Source: Flavobacterium sp. K5-23 (lineage in GTDB: Bacteria > Bacteroidota > Bacteroidia > Flavobacteriales > Flavobacteriaceae). Taken from it: a stretch of 64,000 nt of DNA. Under the pieces are notes generated by a model that was not told the origin of the DNA, did not search any database, and worked only from the letters and a program-made list of their open reading frames with translations. Position numbers and translations under genes: made by a program. Positions 60,470 through 64,000 of the stretch are shown here, in pieces (the stretch's first letter is position 1; the number at the start of each line of letters is the position of its first letter). The DNA lies in contig NZ_CP056783.1 in the NCBI RefSeq assembly GCF_023278045.1, positions 2,761,501 to 2,825,500 on the forward strand. Reading direction: 5' to 3'.

Positions 60470-63400
60470 ATGAAACCAAACTTTACACTTTCGACAAAGC
60501 AATTCTTGCATTCGTTTATATTTAAAATGCTTTCTTGTTTTATTATGACTGTTTTAATTAGCCATACTACTTTTGCACAAAGTAGTGGCCAAGGTCCTTG
60601 CAATGCTTTCCGTTATGATTCTGGAGATGGGTGGCGACTTATCAATGGCAAGTGGGAGGCAGTAACACCTTCGGGTAGCGATAATAATGCACGAGGAATT
60701 ATTACCTGCGGAAGTAGTGCTTCTACCGCAAATAATTTGCAAAATACTTCAGGTAAGATAAAACAAGACGATATTGTATTTCCTTTTAGCGGTTTACCAG
60801 TAGGCTGCGTAAAGCCAACTCAAGGAACAGACGTAGTATGGATGAATTTTGATATCCGGACTTATGCTGGGTCCTTTTCTTTTCAATTAGGTACAACGGA
60901 TCAGCGTTGGGCTTTGTATTATGTAAATAATGCCAATACAAAACCAACAGCATCAACACCAGGACTGTTCTATCCTGCAACACCTACGACCTTATCAGGA
61001 AGTTGTGTATCCAATAATCTTAATTATGCTGGTTGCGGGTCGGGTACTACAGCCGGTTGGGAAATAATTAATGTCCCAGCAATTGCAAATCCAACAAATT
61101 ATTACATTGCCATATGGAATGCTGACGGATCACCCATTACTAATAACCTAATTTTTAAAGCTAGGTATGGATGTGGTGGATCATCTTGTGCCCTAGAAAA
61201 ATCTGGGAGCGATGTACTTACCTGTGTGAGTAACGGCTATGAAGTATGTGCTACTTATTTAGGAAGCGCAGGTAAATGGAAGTTAGTTGATAATGCAACG
61301 ATAAAAGCAACATCGTATAAAGTGACAACTTTTGATATAAATGGAAATCAGGTTAGCTCAGCTACTAGCTCAGACTTAGCAACGCTTAATGTTGAATTAG
61401 GAACACAAAACGGTACTTACCCGCAGAACGATATAAAAGCTATAGTATGTGCAACATACGGTTATGGAAATCCATATAATATATCTTTGGAGCCTAATGG
61501 CATTCCTGCTGGAGCCCCAAATGACTATGTTGCATGTACAAGTAGTAGTAGCTTTAGTGGGAACGGGCTAGTTCAAGTAAATGCAACAGTTGTGAAAACA
61601 AATGTTACTTGTAATGGTGCAAACGATGGGACGATTACCATAAGCGCACCAATAGGTGGTTACGGCACTTATCAATATCGACTTGATACAGGCATATGGC
61701 AAGCAAGTGGTACTTTCACAGGCCTTTCATCGGCTACTTACAGTGCGCAAATAAGAGATGCAGCCAATACAACATGTGCAATCGTGTTAGGTAATCAAAC
61801 AATCACTCAGCCTGATGCTTTAACTGCTACAGTTGCAAAAACTAATGTAACCTGCAACGGAGCGAATGACGGTTCAATAACGATCAGTTCTCCTGCCGGT
61901 GGTTCGAATACATTCCAATACAGCATTGATGGCGGTGCGACATGGACTGCGGGTTTAAGCAATACAAATCTTGCTCCGGGAACTTATGATGTAAGGATAA
62001 GAGACGCGGCACATACAGCCTGTGTGATAATACTGGGAGACAAGGTAATAACCTATCCCGTTATACTTTCTGCAAGTGTTGCATCTACTCAACCAACCTG
62101 TAACGGAACCAATGATGGTTCAATCACGATCAGTTCTCCTGCCGGTGGTTCGAATACATTCCAATACAGCATTGATGGCGGTGCGACATGGACTGCGGGT
62201 TTAAGCAATACAAATCTTGCTCCGGGAACTTATGATGTAAGGATAAGAGACGCGGCACATACAGCCTGTGTGATAATACTGGGAGACAAGGTAATAACCT
62301 ATCCCGTTATACTTTCTGCAAGTGTTGCATCTACTCAACCAACCTGTAACGGAACCAATAACGGTTCAATCACGATCAGTTCTCCTGCCGGTGGTTCGAA
62401 TACATTCCAATACAGCATTGATGGCGGTGCGACATGGACTGCGGGTTTAAGCAATACAAATCTTGCTCCGGGAACTTATGATGTAAGGATAAGAGACGCG
62501 GCACATACAGCCTGTGTAATAATACTGGGAGACAAGGTAATAACCTATCCCGTTATACTTTCTGCAAGTGTTGCATCTACTCAACCAACCTGTAACGGAA
62601 CCAATGACGGTTCAATCACGATCAGTTCTCCTGCCGGTGGTTCGAATACATTCCAATACAGCATTGATGGCGGTGCGACATGGACTGCGGGTTTAAGCAA
62701 TACAAATCTTGCTCCGGGAACTTATGATGTAAGGATAAGAGACGCGGCACATACAGCCTGTGTAATAATACTGGGAGACAAGGTAATAACCTATCCCGTT
62801 ATACTTTCTGCAAGTGTTGCATCTACTCAACCAACCTGTAACGGAACCAATGACGGTTCAATCACGATCAGTTCTCCTGCCGGTGGTTCGAATACATTCC
62901 AATACAGCATTGATGGCGGTGCAGCGTGGACTGCGGGTTTAAGCAATACAAATCTTGCTCCGGGAACTTATGATGTAAGGATAAGAGACGCGGCACATAC
63001 AGCCTGTGTAATAATACTGGGAGACAAGGTAATAACCTATCCCGTTATACTTTCTGCAAGTGTTGCATCTACTCAACCAACCTGTAACGGAACCAATGAC
63101 GGTTCAATCACGATCAGTTCTCCTGCCGGTGGTTCGAATACATTCCAATACAGCATTGATGGCGGTGCGATGGACTGCGGGTTTAAGCAATACAAATCTT
63201 GCTCCGGGAACTTATGATGTAAGGATAAGAGACGCGGCACATACAGCCTGTGTAATAATACTGGGAGACAAGGTAATAACCTATCCCGTTATACTTTCTG
63301 CAAGTGTTGCATCTACTCAACCAACCTGTAACGGAACCAATGACGGTTCAATCACGATCAGTTCTCCTGCCGGTGGTTCGAATACATTCCAATACAGCAT

Positions 63401-64000
63401 TGATGGCGGTGCGCGTGGACTGCGGGTTTAAGCAATACAAATCTTGCTCCGGGAACTTATGATGTAAGGATAAGAGACGCGGCACATACAGCCTGTGTAA
63501 TAATACTGGGAGACAAGGTAATAACCTATCCCGTTATACTTTCTGCAAGTGTTGCATCTACTCAACCAACCTGTAACGGAACCAATGACGGTTCAATCAC
63601 GATCAGTTCTCCTGCCGGTGGTTCGAATACATTCCAATACAGCATTGATGGCGGTGCGACATGGACTGCGGGTTTAAGCAATACAAATCTTGCTCCGGGA
63701 ACTTATGATGTAAGGATAAGAGACGCGGCACATACAGCCTGTGTGATAATACTGGGAGACAAGGTAATAACCTATCCCGTTATACTTTCTGCAAGTGTTG
63801 CATCTACTCAACCAACCTGTAACGGAACCAATAACGGTTCAATCACGATCAGTTCTCCTGCCGGTGGTTCGAATACATTCCAATACAGCATTGATGGCGG
63901 TGCGACGTGGACTGCGGGTTTAAGCAATACAAATCTTGCTCCGGGAACTTATGATGTAAGGATAAGAGACGCGGCACATACAGCCTGTGTAATAATACTG
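60470..64000 (+). CDS. second SprB-like adhesin, frame broken by two indels, 3' end outside window
   Basis: Starts MKPNFTLSTKQFLHSF, close to the first adhesin's start, with a signal peptide ending TTFAQ. A cysteine-rich globular region (about 35-375; PCNAFRYDSGDGWRLINGKW) follows, then one diverged SprB domain (about 380-455) and 82-residue SprB repeats (PTCNGTNDGSITISS, FQYSIDGGATWTAG, TYDVRIRDAAHTAC). Frame 0 stops at 63217, because copy 6 lacks two bases at about 63170 (GCGATGG instead of GCGACATGG). The repeat then continues in the other frame until copy 7, which lacks one more base near 63412 (GCGCGTGG). After this the original frame resumes to the window end. If real, the gene is truncated; if the indels are assembly errors, it is a full-length adhesin. 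Confidence 0.85.
61868..64000 (+). repeat. tandem 246-bp repeats encoding SprB domains (nine copies, continuing past the window)
   Basis: Copies start near 61868, 62114, 62360, 62606, 62852, 63098, 63342, 63587 and 63833. Period is 246 bp, except 244 bp (copy 6) and 245 bp (copy 7). Differences cluster just before the TGG codon: GCGACA, GCAGCG, GCGA, GCGCG, GCGACG. Copies 8 and 9 repeat the variant pattern of copies 2 and 3 (GTGATA then AATAAC). Confidence 0.97.

Noticed and set aside
63160..63420. Programmed frameshift in the second adhesin
   Set aside because: No slippery sequence at the sites; the change is a loss of 2 and 1 bases relative to the other copies, so indels or assembly errors explain it better.
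51932..64000. Tandem repeats as a CRISPR array
   Set aside because: Units are 252 and 246 bp, contiguous without spacers and translate into SprB domains; no cas genes nearby.

Overview
The window reads as chromosomal DNA of a gliding, AT-rich Bacteroidota bacterium, most likely Flavobacterium or a close relative. Evidence: adjacent gldF and gldG (gliding-associated ABC transporter) followed by dnaN, a PorP/SprF protein, SprB-type repeat adhesins with a type IX secretion (T9SS) type B C-terminal domain, a DUF3822-rsmD pair, and many promoters of the Bacteroidota form (TTTG, about 19 bp, TAnnTTTG).

Region 1 (1-30 kb) is mostly core genome: an M16 peptidase pair, kdsB, a RecD-like helicase, rsmD, a PanE-like reductase, the RNase P RNA (minus strand), a MidA-like methyltransferase, dnaX, purC, an S9 peptidase, a nitric-oxide detoxification unit (flavohemoglobin, Rrf2/NsrR-like regulator, small membrane protein), an SDR, phoH, a SAM hydrolase family protein, gldFG, dnaN, a membrane-anchored MutS-like ATPase, a universal stress protein and mnmE. 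dnaX is split between two frames at an A10 run carrying the classic A-AAA-AAG slippery heptamer in phase. The short (gamma-like) product is the in-frame one, the reverse of E. coli.

Region 2 (30-41.5 kb) is a defence and toxin-antitoxin island: a type I restriction-modification operon (hsdM, hsdS, a predicted PD-(D/E)XK nuclease, an unknown tryptophan-rich protein, hsdR); a toxin, HTH antitoxin and SecB-like chaperone set (TAC type); a split hipB-hipS-hipT kinase module with three operator-like palindromes about 70 bp apart; and a higB-higA pair whose promoter lies directly on the start codon.

Region 3 (41.7-49.1 kb) returns to ordinary genes: a 2OG-Fe(II) oxygenase, a saccharopine-dehydrogenase-like protein, a GYF_2 membrane protein, a YchJ-like protein, two small proteins, and a CHASE/PAS hybrid-free histidine kinase overlapping its response regulator.

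Region 4 (49.1-64 kb) is a surface adhesin locus: a 1647-residue SprB-like protein with seven almost identical 84-residue repeats and a T9SS type B domain, its likely PorP/SprF partner, three short secreted proteins that each repeat the N-terminal TPR-like module of the following gene, a full TPR/beta-propeller/OmpA protein, and a second SprB-like gene with 82-residue repeats that runs off the window. The second adhesin frame is broken by two indels at the same spot of adjacent repeats. The two adhesin genes share upstream sequence blocks, suggesting duplication and co-regulation.
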